A stretch of DNA of 39,886 nucleotides from positions 12,812-52,697 of the forward strand of contig JACNJM010000161.1 of the NCBI GenBank assembly GCA_014382605.1, given 5' to 3'. Origin of the DNA: Anaerolineae bacterium (GTDB lineage Bacteria; Chloroflexota; Anaerolineae; Anaerolineales; UBA11858). A model generated the notes under the pieces. That model was given only the letters and a program-made list of their open reading frames with translations, searched no databases and was not told the DNA's origin. A program made the translations under genes and the position numbers. Below, piece after piece: positions 25,810-35,168 of this stretch; position 1 is the first letter of the stretch; each line of letters begins with the position of its first letter.

Positions 25810-27063
25810 ATGAAAAAATTACGCTTTATGCTCATCATCTCGCTACTAATCATAGGCAGCATAGCTTTGTCCGGTTGTACCGCCGAGACAGATTCCACCG
25901 GTTTGGTAGGAGCAGCCGGGCCGCCAGGCCCGATGGGGCCAGCAGGCCCTCAGGGCGAAACCGGGCCTCCGGCTACTGCGCTCACCTTCAGCGCCGAATA
26001 TGCGGGCAGCCGAATTTGCAGCGGATGTCATACCGATATTTCCGCCACCTTTGGCGATACCGGACACGCCTGGGGACTATCGCCGATCAAAGACAGTCTA
26101 CCCCCTGACTACCCCTTTACACAGGTTTTTGTGCCCCCGGACGGCTATAACTGGGAAGACATCAGCTTTGTGATTGGCGGCTACAATTGGAAAGCTCTCT
26201 TTGTCGATCAGCAAGGCTATCTCATCACCGCTGCGCCGGATGCCGCGGACGATGCGGATAATGCAGAATATCTCAATCAGTATAATTTTGCCAATTCGTA
26301 TGCCGACAAACGCGCCGGATGGGTCAGCTATCACGCCGGGGAAGCAGAATTGCCCTTCGATTGCGGCGCCTGCCACACCACCGGATACAGCCCCAAAGGC
26401 AACCAGAACGACCAACCCGGATTTGTGGGCACCTGGTCGGAAGCGGGCATCCAATGCGAAGCCTGTCACGGACCTGGCAGTTTACATGCCAAAAATCCCG
26501 AGGGTTTCCAGATGTTGGTGGATCGCGACGCTGAAGCCTGCGGTGAGTGCCATGTGCGCGGCGTAGTTGAAGAAGTGGATGCTGAGGCCGGCTTCATCCA
26601 GCACCATGAACAGTTTGAAGAACTCTTCCAGAGCAAACATATCGCCCTGGATTGCGTGCTCTGTCACGACCCACACACTGGCGTGGTTCAGCTACGCCAG
26701 CGCGATCAGCAAACCACGCGCACACAATGCGAAGACTGTCACTTCATGGAAGCCCGCTTCCAGAATAACGCGCGCCACGCCGAAATCAACTTCGACTGCG
26801 TAGAATGCCACATGCCGCGGTTAGTGCAGAGCGCCTGGGCTAATCTCGACCTGTTTACTGCCGATATTCGCACCCACGAGATGGCAATTGACCCTTATCA
26901 GGTCAACCAGTTCAACACCGATGGCACGTTGGCATCTTCACAAATTTCGCTCGATTATGCCTGCCGCCATTGCCATGTAGAGGGAATGGTCACGCCACTC
27001 AGCGACGCAGAATTACTCGACGCAGCCATCAATTACCACAGCCGCGAGTCATCCTCGCGTTAG
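25810..27063 (+). CDS. Octaheme c-type cytochrome lipoprotein with collagen-like Gly-X-Y tract
   Basis: Lipobox ALSGC; GAAGPPGPMGPAGPQGETGPP; eight CXXCH: CSGCH, CGACH, CEACH, CGECH, CVLCH, CEDCH, CVECH, CRHCH. Confidence 0.85.
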   Translation: MKKLRFMLIISLLIIGSIALSGCTAETDSTGLVGAAGPPGPMGPAGPQGETGPPATALTFSAEYAGSRICSGCHTDISATFGDTGHAWGLSPIKDSLPPDYPFTQVFVPPDGYNWEDISFVIGGYNWKALFVDQQGYLITAAPDAADDADNAEYLNQYNFANSYADKRAGWVSYHAGEAELPFDCGACHTTGYSPKGNQNDQPGFVGTWSEAGIQCEACHGPGSLHAKNPEGFQMLVDRDAEACGECHVRGVVEEVDAEAGFIQHHEQFEELFQSKHIALDCVLCHDPHTGVVQLRQRDQQTTRTQCEDCHFMEARFQNNARHAEINFDCVECHMPRLVQSAWANLDLFTADIRTHEMAIDPYQVNQFNTDGTLASSQISLDYACRHCHVEGMVTPLSDAELLDAAINYHSRESSSR

Positions 27064-27104
27064 CTTGTTCGTGCCATCTGGCAACTATGAAGTAGAGGTT
27101 TACT

Positions 27105-28802
27105 ATGAAGCGTTTCAAAACCTGGATCAAAAGTTTTTTCTTCCCACCTGAGGGTACCCCAAAATGGCAGCGCGTGATGCCCTATGCCGTGCTGGGCGTG
27201 CTCACGCTGATTACGCTTATCGGCGGGGCATACGGCTGGGAATATACAAACTCGCCCGAATTTTGCGGCACAGCCTGCCACACCATGCCGCCCGAGTACA
27301 CCACCTATCTCGTTTCGCCGCACGCCCGCGTCGATTGTGTCGATTGCCATATTGGCAAAGGCTTTATCGCCACGCGCATCACCCGCAAGGCAGGTGATCT
27401 TAAGCACGTCACCGCCATGCTCTTCCACTCGTATGAATTCCCCATCACCGCCCACAAGTTGCGCCCGGCGCAAGAAACCTGCGAATTGTGCCATTTTCCG
27501 GAAAAGTTTTCGGATGACAGCCTGCGAGAGATTAATCGCTTCGCCAACGATGTGGCGAACACCCCCCAGACGACTTTTCTGGTAATGAACACGGGGGGCG
27601 GGAGCGAGCAATTGGGGCTGGGACGCGGTATCCACTGGCATATTGTCAACCCCGTAGAGTATCTGGCGCTGGATGTGGAGAAACAGGAAATCCCCTATAT
27701 CCGCGTCGTCGAAGATGATGGCTCGGTTTCAGAGTATATTGACATTGAGGCCGATATTGACCCCGCCACGATCAACCCCGATGATCTGGAAGTAATGGAC
27801 TGTGTGACCTGCCACAACCGCATTACACATCTGGTAACGACACCAGAAGACACGGTAGACCAACTGATGGCGCGCGGGCTGATTTCGAGCGAGATTCCCG
27901 AAATTCGCCTGAAATCAATAGAGGTTTACAGCCTGATCTATGACACCACCGAGAAAGGACTCAACGGCATTGCCGGACTGGAAGGCTATTACGAGGCCTA
28001 TTATCCGGAGTTTTATGCCGATAATCAGGAATTAGTCAGCGAGGCGATTGCCCTACTGCAAGAAGCCTATACTGCCAGTGTGTATCCTGAACAAAACTCA
28101 GACTGGAACAGCCACCCCAATAATGTTGGACACAAAGATTCGCCGGGATGTTTCCGCTGCCACGATGGCAAACATCTCAATGCTCTCGATGAAGCTATCC
28201 GGTTGGAGTGCAATTTGTGCCATTCAATTCCTGAGGTGGCCGGGCCATCCGATTTTGTTGCTAATATCGAAATCAGCCGCGGTCCGGAGCCTTCTTCGCA
28301 TCTCAACCCAAACTGGATCACGTTACATCGCGATATATTTGACCCCACCTGCGCCAACTGCCACACCACGGAGAATCCGGGCGGCACCGAAAATATTTCG
28401 TTCTGCTCGAACAGCGCCTGTCATGGCAATGTGTGGGAGCACGCCGGGTTTGACGCCCCCGGGCTGCGCGAATTGCTGATCGATCAGCTACCACCACCGA
28501 GCGAGGCGATGACGCTCCCCGCGGGGGGCGCGCTCACCTATACAGATACCATCAGCTTGATATTCGAATTCCGCTGCGCTGAATGCCATAGTTCAGCGGC
28601 TGCAACCGAGGGTCTCGACCTGACCTTGTACACATCTACACTGCTAGGCGGCTTCAGCGGGCCAGCAATTGTCCCGGGTGATGCTGAAAACAGCTTGTTG
28701 GTGCAACTGCAGAACAGCGCTCAGGGACATTTCACCCAGTTCACCCCACAAGAGTTGGACATGGTAATCAACTGGATCGATCTCGGCGCTCCGGAAAATT
28801 AA
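27105..28802 (+). CDS. NapC/NirT-type membrane-anchored multiheme c cytochrome (7 CXXCH + 1 CX3CH + 1 CX4CH)
   Basis: N-terminal TM, FCGTACHTMPPEYTTYLVSPHARVDCVDCHIGKGF; CELCH, CVTCH, CFRCH, CNLCH, CANCH, CSNSACH, CAECH. Confidence 0.85.
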   Translation: MKRFKTWIKSFFFPPEGTPKWQRVMPYAVLGVLTLITLIGGAYGWEYTNSPEFCGTACHTMPPEYTTYLVSPHARVDCVDCHIGKGFIATRITRKAGDLKHVTAMLFHSYEFPITAHKLRPAQETCELCHFPEKFSDDSLREINRFANDVANTPQTTFLVMNTGGGSEQLGLGRGIHWHIVNPVEYLALDVEKQEIPYIRVVEDDGSVSEYIDIEADIDPATINPDDLEVMDCVTCHNRITHLVTTPEDTVDQLMARGLISSEIPEIRLKSIEVYSLIYDTTEKGLNGIAGLEGYYEAYYPEFYADNQELVSEAIALLQEAYTASVYPEQNSDWNSHPNNVGHKDSPGCFRCHDGKHLNALDEAIRLECNLCHSIPEVAGPSDFVANIEISRGPEPSSHLNPNWITLHRDIFDPTCANCHTTENPGGTENISFCSNSACHGNVWEHAGFDAPGLRELLIDQLPPPSEAMTLPAGGALTYTDTISLIFEFRCAECHSSAAATEGLDLTLYTSTLLGGFSGPAIVPGDAENSLLVQLQNSAQGHFTQFTPQELDMVINWIDLGAPEN

Positions 28803-28806
28803 GGTT

Positions 28807-28854
28807 AAACAAAAATAGGGCGCACTTTTTTCAAAGTGCGCCCTATTTTTGTTT
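28807..28854. terminator. Bidirectional intrinsic terminator between convergent cytochrome genes
   Basis: 22-bp perfect arms aaacaaaaatagggcgcacttt / aaagtgcgccctatttttgttt, 4-nt loop tttc. Confidence 0.9.
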
Positions 28855-28866
28855 AATGAGCTTCGA

Positions 28867-30993
28867 TTAGGGGCGTGTCATACCGGCAACATCGCCGCCT
28901 ATGCTCTGGATACTATCATACAGAAGTTGCATGATGTAGCTAGCATTGTGGGCGAATCCACCCGGATCCTTCAGGGCATACTGGTAGTTGTAGGCAGCCT
29001 GGGTCAGTTTGGGCGTCCAGGTTGCGTAGCGGTCACCCGTATCGGTGAAGAAGTAGGGGTAGGCGTGGCTATCGTAAACGATAGGAGCGGTATCAGCATT
29101 GCCTTCGGCGTACGCCTGAATGGCAACGTAAAGCGCTTCGGCCATGGTTTCGATCTCGCCAGCAACGCCTTCTTCGATGTCGCCGTCGCCGTCATAATCC
29201 ACGGCAACTTCAACTTCGGGGTTGCGGATACCAGCCAGATCGGCCTGGGTTTCTACACCGGCGTGGCAAACGCCACATTCGTCGGTCTTGACTTCCAGCG
29301 TATGCGCGCCGTGGCAGTCTGTACAAGACTGGAAGGTGTCGGCATGTTCAAAGAAGCCAACATATTCCTTGCCGTCGTACTCGTAGCCGCCCTTTGCATC
29401 TGTACCAAAGCGGGTTGCGCCCGCTGCAAAGTAGTGAACATTGGTGAAGCCCAGGCCCTCTACTACGGTATCGGGGGCTGCACCGGCGATCTTGGCATTC
29501 ACCGTGTTTGTGGAAGCGCGGCCCTGGTGGCAGCTCATGCACAAACCGGAGGTATCTTCAAGAGCAACCTTCGCTCCACTGGGGAAGGTTACTTCGCTAA
29601 CACCGTAGATGGTGTACTCAGCCAAGTCGTTGTGGCAGGTGGTGCATTCAAAACCATTGGAAGGTGTCGTGGTAATGTTGACGCCTTCGGTCAGGAAGAG
29701 GGGCAGGCCATCTGCCGAGTGGCAGCGGGCACAGCTCGACGAAACGGTGCCATCTTCGTCCCAATGACGGAACGCTTCTTCGGAACCAGCAAAGTGGCCG
29801 TGGTCAATGCGATGCAGGCCAGCAACCGCTTCGGGGTTCAGGTCTTCAATCGAGTCGTAGAGCAGCTCGATGATGTACTTGCCGCCGTGGGCGAATCCAC
29901 CCGTATCCTTGAGGGAAACCTGGTAGTTATAGGCCGCTTTCACGAGGCGGGCGGTCCAGGCATTATACTTATTGCCGTAGTTGGCTTCGCCTTCAGTGAC
30001 CTCGCCATTGGCATCGGTATCAATAAAGAAGTAAGGGTACGTATGAGAATCGTATACCAACGGAACGCCAGCCACATCGGCGGCGTAAGCCTGCACGGCC
30101 GAATACAGCGCGGCCTGCATACCTTCGATCTCGCCCTTGATGCCTTCCTCCATGTCGCCATCACCGTCAAAATCTACCAAGGAGCCTTTCATGCGAACAT
30201 TGGCGAAATCTTCAACAGCGGCAACATCGGTGTGGCAAACCTGGCAGTCATCAACTTTAACTTCCAGGGTATGCGGATCGTGGCACTCAATACAGGTATC
30301 GAATTCGCCTACGTGAGCGAAATTGCCATCGTAGGTTTTGCCATCGTACTGGTAACCACCCATTGCCAGGGTGCCATATTTGGTAGCGGCAGCGGCAAAG
30401 TAGTGGATATTGATGAAGCCCAAATCTTCGCTAACGGTATCAACATCTTCAACCAGGCCCAGCTCTTCAAACTTGGCATTCACCGAAACGGTGGAAGCGC
30501 GGCCCTGGTGACATTCCATACAACGAGCCTCGTCGCCCAGTCCCAGCAATTCAACGCCCGAGGGCATCACAACGCTGGTTTTGTCGCCGGTGGCGGTGTT
30601 GTGGCAAGCCACACATTGAATACCCATATTCTCGGCAGCGGGTAACTCAAACACATTGGCGCCGGTCTCCAGGAACTCAACATAACCTTCGGAGCTATGG
30701 CACTTGGCACAAGCCGTGGCAACCACAGCAGGATCGTCCTCATCCCAATGGCGGAATGCCTCAGCAGCAGAGTCAGCATGGGGGGAGCCGGCCCACTCTT
30801 CTGCAAAAGGAACATCACTCACCAAAGGTTCAGGGCAAGCTTCGGGTTCAGGACATTCCGGGCAATCTGCCTCGGGGCAATCCGCAGCCGCGGGTTCAGC
30901 AGGGCTTTCTGGCGCTTCAGGTGCAGAGGCGCAACTCGCCAATGCTAATCCGAGGATAAGCGCCAAAATAACAAACAAAATTTTCTTATGCAT
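28867..30993 (-). CDS. Decaheme c-type cytochrome lipoprotein, two tandem pentaheme modules
   Basis: Start at MHKKILFVILALILGLALASC (AAGGAG RBS). CAKCH, CVACH, CMECH, CIECH, CQVCH then CARCH, CTTCH, CMSCH, CTDCH, CGVCH. Confidence 0.88.
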   Translation of the reverse strand: MHKKILFVILALILGLALASCASAPEAPESPAEPAAADCPEADCPECPEPEACPEPLVSDVPFAEEWAGSPHADSAAEAFRHWDEDDPAVVATACAKCHSSEGYVEFLETGANVFELPAAENMGIQCVACHNTATGDKTSVVMPSGVELLGLGDEARCMECHQGRASTVSVNAKFEELGLVEDVDTVSEDLGFINIHYFAAAATKYGTLAMGGYQYDGKTYDGNFAHVGEFDTCIECHDPHTLEVKVDDCQVCHTDVAAVEDFANVRMKGSLVDFDGDGDMEEGIKGEIEGMQAALYSAVQAYAADVAGVPLVYDSHTYPYFFIDTDANGEVTEGEANYGNKYNAWTARLVKAAYNYQVSLKDTGGFAHGGKYIIELLYDSIEDLNPEAVAGLHRIDHGHFAGSEEAFRHWDEDGTVSSSCARCHSADGLPLFLTEGVNITTTPSNGFECTTCHNDLAEYTIYGVSEVTFPSGAKVALEDTSGLCMSCHQGRASTNTVNAKIAGAAPDTVVEGLGFTNVHYFAAGATRFGTDAKGGYEYDGKEYVGFFEHADTFQSCTDCHGAHTLEVKTDECGVCHAGVETQADLAGIRNPEVEVAVDYDGDGDIEEGVAGEIETMAEALYVAIQAYAEGNADTAPIVYDSHAYPYFFTDTGDRYATWTPKLTQAAYNYQYALKDPGGFAHNASYIMQLLYDSIQSIGGDVAGMTRP

Positions 30994-31187
30994 TACAACA
31001 TTCTCCTTCATCGTTGTGCAGTTCAATAAATATGCATGCACTTACTCAATATTTGGTACCGTATGGGCTGCCATTTTAGGCGACCAACGGTAAATTCTCA
31101 AAGGTCTGATCTCGGCAGGCACCACCTCCTTTGCAAATCCAGCATTCTTCTCCTGTAAAACTCATGTTTTGCGTTGTTCGCAACCGA

Positions 31188-31526
31188 CTAACTGAGCAAA
31201 TCCAGTAAATCGCGCACTTCATCCAACTGGCTCTGCTGGCTACGAATAACCTGCACAGGTCTTTCGTCTACAGACAGGCGGATAATCGTAATCTCGCGAA
31301 TAGCGGATAACAAAGCACATAATAAACAACGCCGATTCCAGTCCACTTCCGACGAGTTCAATACCACTGCCGATGGCTGGAGTTTTACAATCTGTTCAAT
31401 ATATTCTTGTTCTTGTGGATCAATGAAGTGAAACGCCACTCGCTCGGGGAATTGCTCAAAACGGCTGGCAACACCCTGGGAGAATAACGAATGTTTTGAC
31501 AGAATTACTACTTGCTTACGCATCAC
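31188..31526 (-). CDS. Degenerate receiver-like protein (no HTH)
   Basis: 112 aa; QVVILSKHSLFSQGVASRF aligns with the NarL receiver N-terminus but the acidic pair is SK and the phospho-Asp region reads AVVLNSSEVD. Confidence 0.55.
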   Translation of the reverse strand: MMRKQVVILSKHSLFSQGVASRFEQFPERVAFHFIDPQEQEYIEQIVKLQPSAVVLNSSEVDWNRRCLLCALLSAIREITIIRLSVDERPVQVIRSQQSQLDEVRDLLDLLS

Positions 31527-31758
31527 ATTCCTTCACGATCAACAAAACTATGGGAATCGGAGTTCCCACTCGTGAAAATATTAACGCAAGATGAGTAGAT
31601 GCGTCATACCCCCAGGGATGATTCATTACACTCTTTTGAGTAGTATCAATACCTATTCAAAAGGGTAGCAAAGCATGACTTTTATCAGGACAAACGGGAA
31701 TATATAGAAAGTTTTTGCGATTTTGTAATCATCAAGAGAAGTGTAAACACAAACGTTT

Positions 31759-31828
31759 TCACGCAAAGGCGCCAAGTCGCCAAGAAATAAGAGAGAAAAC
31801 AGCTTTGCGGCTCTGCGTCTTTGCGTGA
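31759..31828. repeat. Imperfect palindromic intergenic repeat
   Basis: tcacgcaaag (31759-31768) ... ctttgcgtga (31819-31828) with cgcaaaggcgccaag / gctctgcgtctttgcg imperfect arms. Confidence 0.6.
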
Positions 31829-31950
31829 GATGTGTTCATACTACATTGACCAGTACAAAGTTTTTGCGATTTCCCCCTAAAAAGTTCTTTCGACATTTTC
31901 TTTGGTCAAAACAAACCACAAAAATTACTTCCCAAATGGAGATATGCACA

Positions 31951-32592
31951 CTAACTGCCTCTACGGATAATCCCCTTGCTAATGGCGTAAGTTACTGCCT
32001 CGGTACGATTTTTTGCCCCTAATTTCTGCAAGATATTGCGCAAATGATATTTCACTGTATTCTCGCTAATAAAGAGAGCGCTGGCAATATCGCGATTGGC
32101 CATGCCATCCCCTACTTTTTCGAGCACTTCCAATTCGCGATCGGTGAGTTCGTTCGCATCACCCATCGTTTGCTGTGCCATTTTTTGAAATCGATTCATC
32201 AAACGTGCCGCCGTTTTGCGGGTAATCGCTGCATCGCCGCGCTCGACACCTTGCAACATTTCAATAAAATCCTGAGCCTGCAAATCTTTCAGCAAATATC
32301 CATCCGCGCCGCGCTCTATGGCCGCGAAAAGATCACGATCATCATTGGATACAGTCAGGATCACCACGCTGATCTCCGGGAACTCGGCCTTAATCCTGTC
32401 GAGGGCTTCCAGGCCGCCCATCTCGGGCATATCAATATCAAGCAAAACCAGATCAGGCTGTAGCTGGCGCGTGGCTTCCAGCGCTGTGTGGCCATCGCCA
32501 ACCTGAGCCACCACCTGATACCCGGCAGCTTCCAGCAAACTGGTGATGCCATCTCGAAATAAAGAATGATCGTCGGCGACTAAAACTCGCAT
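31951..32592 (-). CDS. NarL/FixJ-type (LuxR HTH) response regulator
   Basis: MRVLVADDHSLFRDGITSLLEAAGYQVV...LVLLDIDMPEMGG; LTDRELEVLEKVGDGMANRDIASALFISENTVKYHLRNILQKLGAKNRTEA. Confidence 0.92.
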   Translation of the reverse strand: MRVLVADDHSLFRDGITSLLEAAGYQVVAQVGDGHTALEATRQLQPDLVLLDIDMPEMGGLEALDRIKAEFPEISVVILTVSNDDRDLFAAIERGADGYLLKDLQAQDFIEMLQGVERGDAAITRKTAARLMNRFQKMAQQTMGDANELTDRELEVLEKVGDGMANRDIASALFISENTVKYHLRNILQKLGAKNRTEAVTYAISKGIIRRGS

Positions 32593-32594
32593 GG

Positions 32595-34082
32595 TTACGT
32601 TCCGTTTTTGGGGCGCGGCATTTGCAAAAGAATCCGAGCGCCCTCACCTGGGGCAGATACAACCGTTAACACCGCCTGAATAGATTTGGCGCGCTCTTGC
32701 ATCGTAGCCAGGCCAAATTGTTGGCTATCCATCTGTTTCTGAACCTCAAAACCGCAGCCATCATCCCGAATTTCAAGCAAAATCTGTTCGGGCTGGCAAT
32801 CCAAAATCACCCAGACACTCTCCGCATGGGCGTGTTTGCGGATATTCGAGAGCGCCTCTTGCACAATGCGCAGCAGGTGCAGCACAACTTCCGGATGCAA
32901 AACACCTTCACAATTCGCAACCAGTTCAAGTTGCACAGGCAAGTCGCTCAAAAGGTTGAAACGCGCCACATACTCACGCAACGCAGCCGGAAGGTCAGCA
33001 TCGACGCCGCCCGCCACCCTCAAGCCCAATATAGCATCACGCACATCCACCGAAACGCCGCGAGCGGCTTCTTCTAACTGAAGCAAATGCTGTTCAGCCG
33101 CACCTATTTTTCCTTGCTGAAGCATCAAGCGAACCGCTACAGCCTTCGTGTTCACATAGCCCAAAACTTGCGCGATGCCATCGTGCAATTCGCGCGCAAT
33201 GCGTTCGCGCTCTTCGACAATGGCACGCTGGCGCAGTTTGCTGCGCTCATCTTGCGCGCGGGTGTAATCTTCAATATCCTCAGCCATCTGATTGAAAGTA
33301 TCGGCGAGTTGGCATATTTCATCTGCCATTTGAGAATCTTTAATAATGCGCGTCGAATACTCGCCCGCGGCATAGGCAGCAATCGGTTCACGGAACGCTT
33401 CGATGCGCCGTACAACCAGATGACTGACGAGGGCATAAACCCCAATCGCGAACAGGCCAGTGAGTACAAATACCAGCCCCAGGCTCAAACCCAAATGATT
33501 AAGCAATGTTTGGCGCAATTCTTCCAGCGAAATATCAATCATCAACACCCCCATGTGATGCGCATCCTCTTCCGAACAATCCGGGCAGTCTAGCGGGATA
33601 ATGATCGGCGTAGATACCCGAAAAGTATATTCACTATTTTTAAGATCAATCGTACGGGGGCGCGCTTCCGGCGGATATTGGTGACAAACCCAACACTCCG
33701 GAGCATTTTGGTCCAATGCCATATACCGCGCAATGCCGTGTTCGCCCGATTTCAAAACTGTTCCATCGCTGCTAACAATTTGAATCTCGCGCACATTTTC
33801 CATCTGGCTCACATCAGCAAGAATAGTGAGCATGTGTTCATCATCACCAGTTTCAAAAGCGTGGGCGATGCTGCTTTCGAGAGCATCACCCAATTGAATA
33901 GCCGCCAGGCGCGCATATTCATCGAGATGTTGAATTTCGCGCCAGTAATATAACCCACTCAGCATCAGCAGAATCACAAAAACCGGCAGCGCAATTCCCA
34001 AAGCTACCCGCGCCCGCAAACTGGTGCGAACAGCCGGGTATTGGCGCTGGAATGCGGAAAATGCTTGTCGCAGGCGAGTCAT
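32595..34082 (-). CDS. NarX-type sensor histidine kinase with periplasmic CXXCH (candidate heme c sensor)
   Basis: TM-periplasmic domain-TM-HAMP-HisKA_3 (RERIARELHDGIAQVLGYV)-HATPase; periplasmic PECWVCHQYPPE and DCPDCSEEDAHH. Confidence 0.9.
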   Translation of the reverse strand: MTRLRQAFSAFQRQYPAVRTSLRARVALGIALPVFVILLMLSGLYYWREIQHLDEYARLAAIQLGDALESSIAHAFETGDDEHMLTILADVSQMENVREIQIVSSDGTVLKSGEHGIARYMALDQNAPECWVCHQYPPEARPRTIDLKNSEYTFRVSTPIIIPLDCPDCSEEDAHHMGVLMIDISLEELRQTLLNHLGLSLGLVFVLTGLFAIGVYALVSHLVVRRIEAFREPIAAYAAGEYSTRIIKDSQMADEICQLADTFNQMAEDIEDYTRAQDERSKLRQRAIVEERERIARELHDGIAQVLGYVNTKAVAVRLMLQQGKIGAAEQHLLQLEEAARGVSVDVRDAILGLRVAGGVDADLPAALREYVARFNLLSDLPVQLELVANCEGVLHPEVVLHLLRIVQEALSNIRKHAHAESVWVILDCQPEQILLEIRDDGCGFEVQKQMDSQQFGLATMQERAKSIQAVLTVVSAPGEGARILLQMPRPKNGT

Positions 34083-34091
34083 CGAACCGAT

Positions 34092-35003
34092 TCAGGAACG
34101 CAACCGCTCACCACAAGCGCGACAGAAGCGATCAGTCCCCGAGGCGCGTTTACCGCATTGATGACAGTAAGCGGACTCGCCCGAAGCTGGCGCGCCCCCA
34201 CCAGCGGGGTTTCTACGCCCGCGGCCGGTCGGCCTTGAACTGGGTGCGTTTTTTTGCCCGGATTGCCAATACCACACGATGCCGCCCACCACCAAAAGCA
34301 CACCGGCGGCGCCCAGCAGCCAGGGCAGCAGATTCATGAAGTTGATATCCTGCAACCCCCCGGGGTTATTGATCGGCTCGCTGGCCTGCACCGGGAAACT
34401 CTCTACGCTGAGGGTGTCATCGCTCTTCTGATAATCCACCTTCACGCTGACAGTATCGCCCGCTTTTGGCGCGCCAATTTCCATAATATAGTAATTCAGC
34501 CCGTCTGAACCCGGCTGAAATTCGCCCAGGCTCGGCTCAATGCCCATGTCGCTGGCGCGTACCGGCTGCTGCACCAAGATTACCATCTCATCAACTGCGT
34601 AATCGGCATTCCAGGTGAATTCGTAATGGCGGGCAGTATCAACTTTTTCGAGTTGGGGATCATAATACTCCAACTGTAAATCGATGGCTGTCGCCGTCAC
34701 CGTAATATATGCCCACTGCCCTTCTACCCGCAGATCGTATACGGCGTTAAGCAAAGCGCCATCGGGCTGGCGCGAGGCGACCGCGTTAGGATCACCCACC
34801 GCAGCAGGAATGCGAAAAGTCACGTCTACGGGCAGGGTCACTTCAGGGGCTAATTGCGCCCGCAAGATGACCAACATCTCTGAGCGGTCATATTCGGGCC
34901 ACAGATCTACCTGTAAATAAGCCAGGCGAACAGTGTCTTGCGCCTGAACGCCGAAGGGAATTAGCAAAACCAACAATACAGCAAAAATCAAGCATCGTTT
35001 CAT
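34092..35003 (-). CDS. Secreted/membrane-anchored protein with C-terminal zinc ribbon
   Basis: Signal peptide, TM LLPWLLGAAGVLLVVGGIVWYW, C-term YCHQCGKRASGTDRFCRACGERL. Confidence 0.6.
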   Translation of the reverse strand: MKRCLIFAVLLVLLIPFGVQAQDTVRLAYLQVDLWPEYDRSEMLVILRAQLAPEVTLPVDVTFRIPAAVGDPNAVASRQPDGALLNAVYDLRVEGQWAYITVTATAIDLQLEYYDPQLEKVDTARHYEFTWNADYAVDEMVILVQQPVRASDMGIEPSLGEFQPGSDGLNYYIMEIGAPKAGDTVSVKVDYQKSDDTLSVESFPVQASEPINNPGGLQDINFMNLLPWLLGAAGVLLVVGGIVWYWQSGQKNAPSSRPTGRGRRNPAGGGAPASGESAYCHQCGKRASGTDRFCRACGERLRS

Positions 35004-35108
35004 AACGAACCTCGCAGAATTATGTAGGGCTTATGCAACATGATGAAAAGTATCCCGAAAATTGGGGGGTGCAAGCCCTGCTAAGAAGATTGTTAAATCG
35101 TTAAAAAC

Positions 35109-35136
35109 TTGTCATTCTGAACCGAAGCGCAGAATC
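35109..35136. repeat. Candidate dispersed REP-like fragment
   Basis: ttgtcattctgaaccgaagcgcagaatc, resembling the common ttgtcattctgagcgaagcgaagaatc type intergenic repeat. Confidence 0.45.
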
Positions 35137-35168
35137 AATAATACCATGAGAGAAAGGGAGTCAACGAG

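Noticed and set aside
28849-30645. 598-aa plus-strand ORF
   Set aside because: It lies entirely antisense to the decaheme cytochrome gene, which has lipobox, RBS and ten CXXCH. The antisense product has no recognisable motifs and is a codon-bias shadow ORF.
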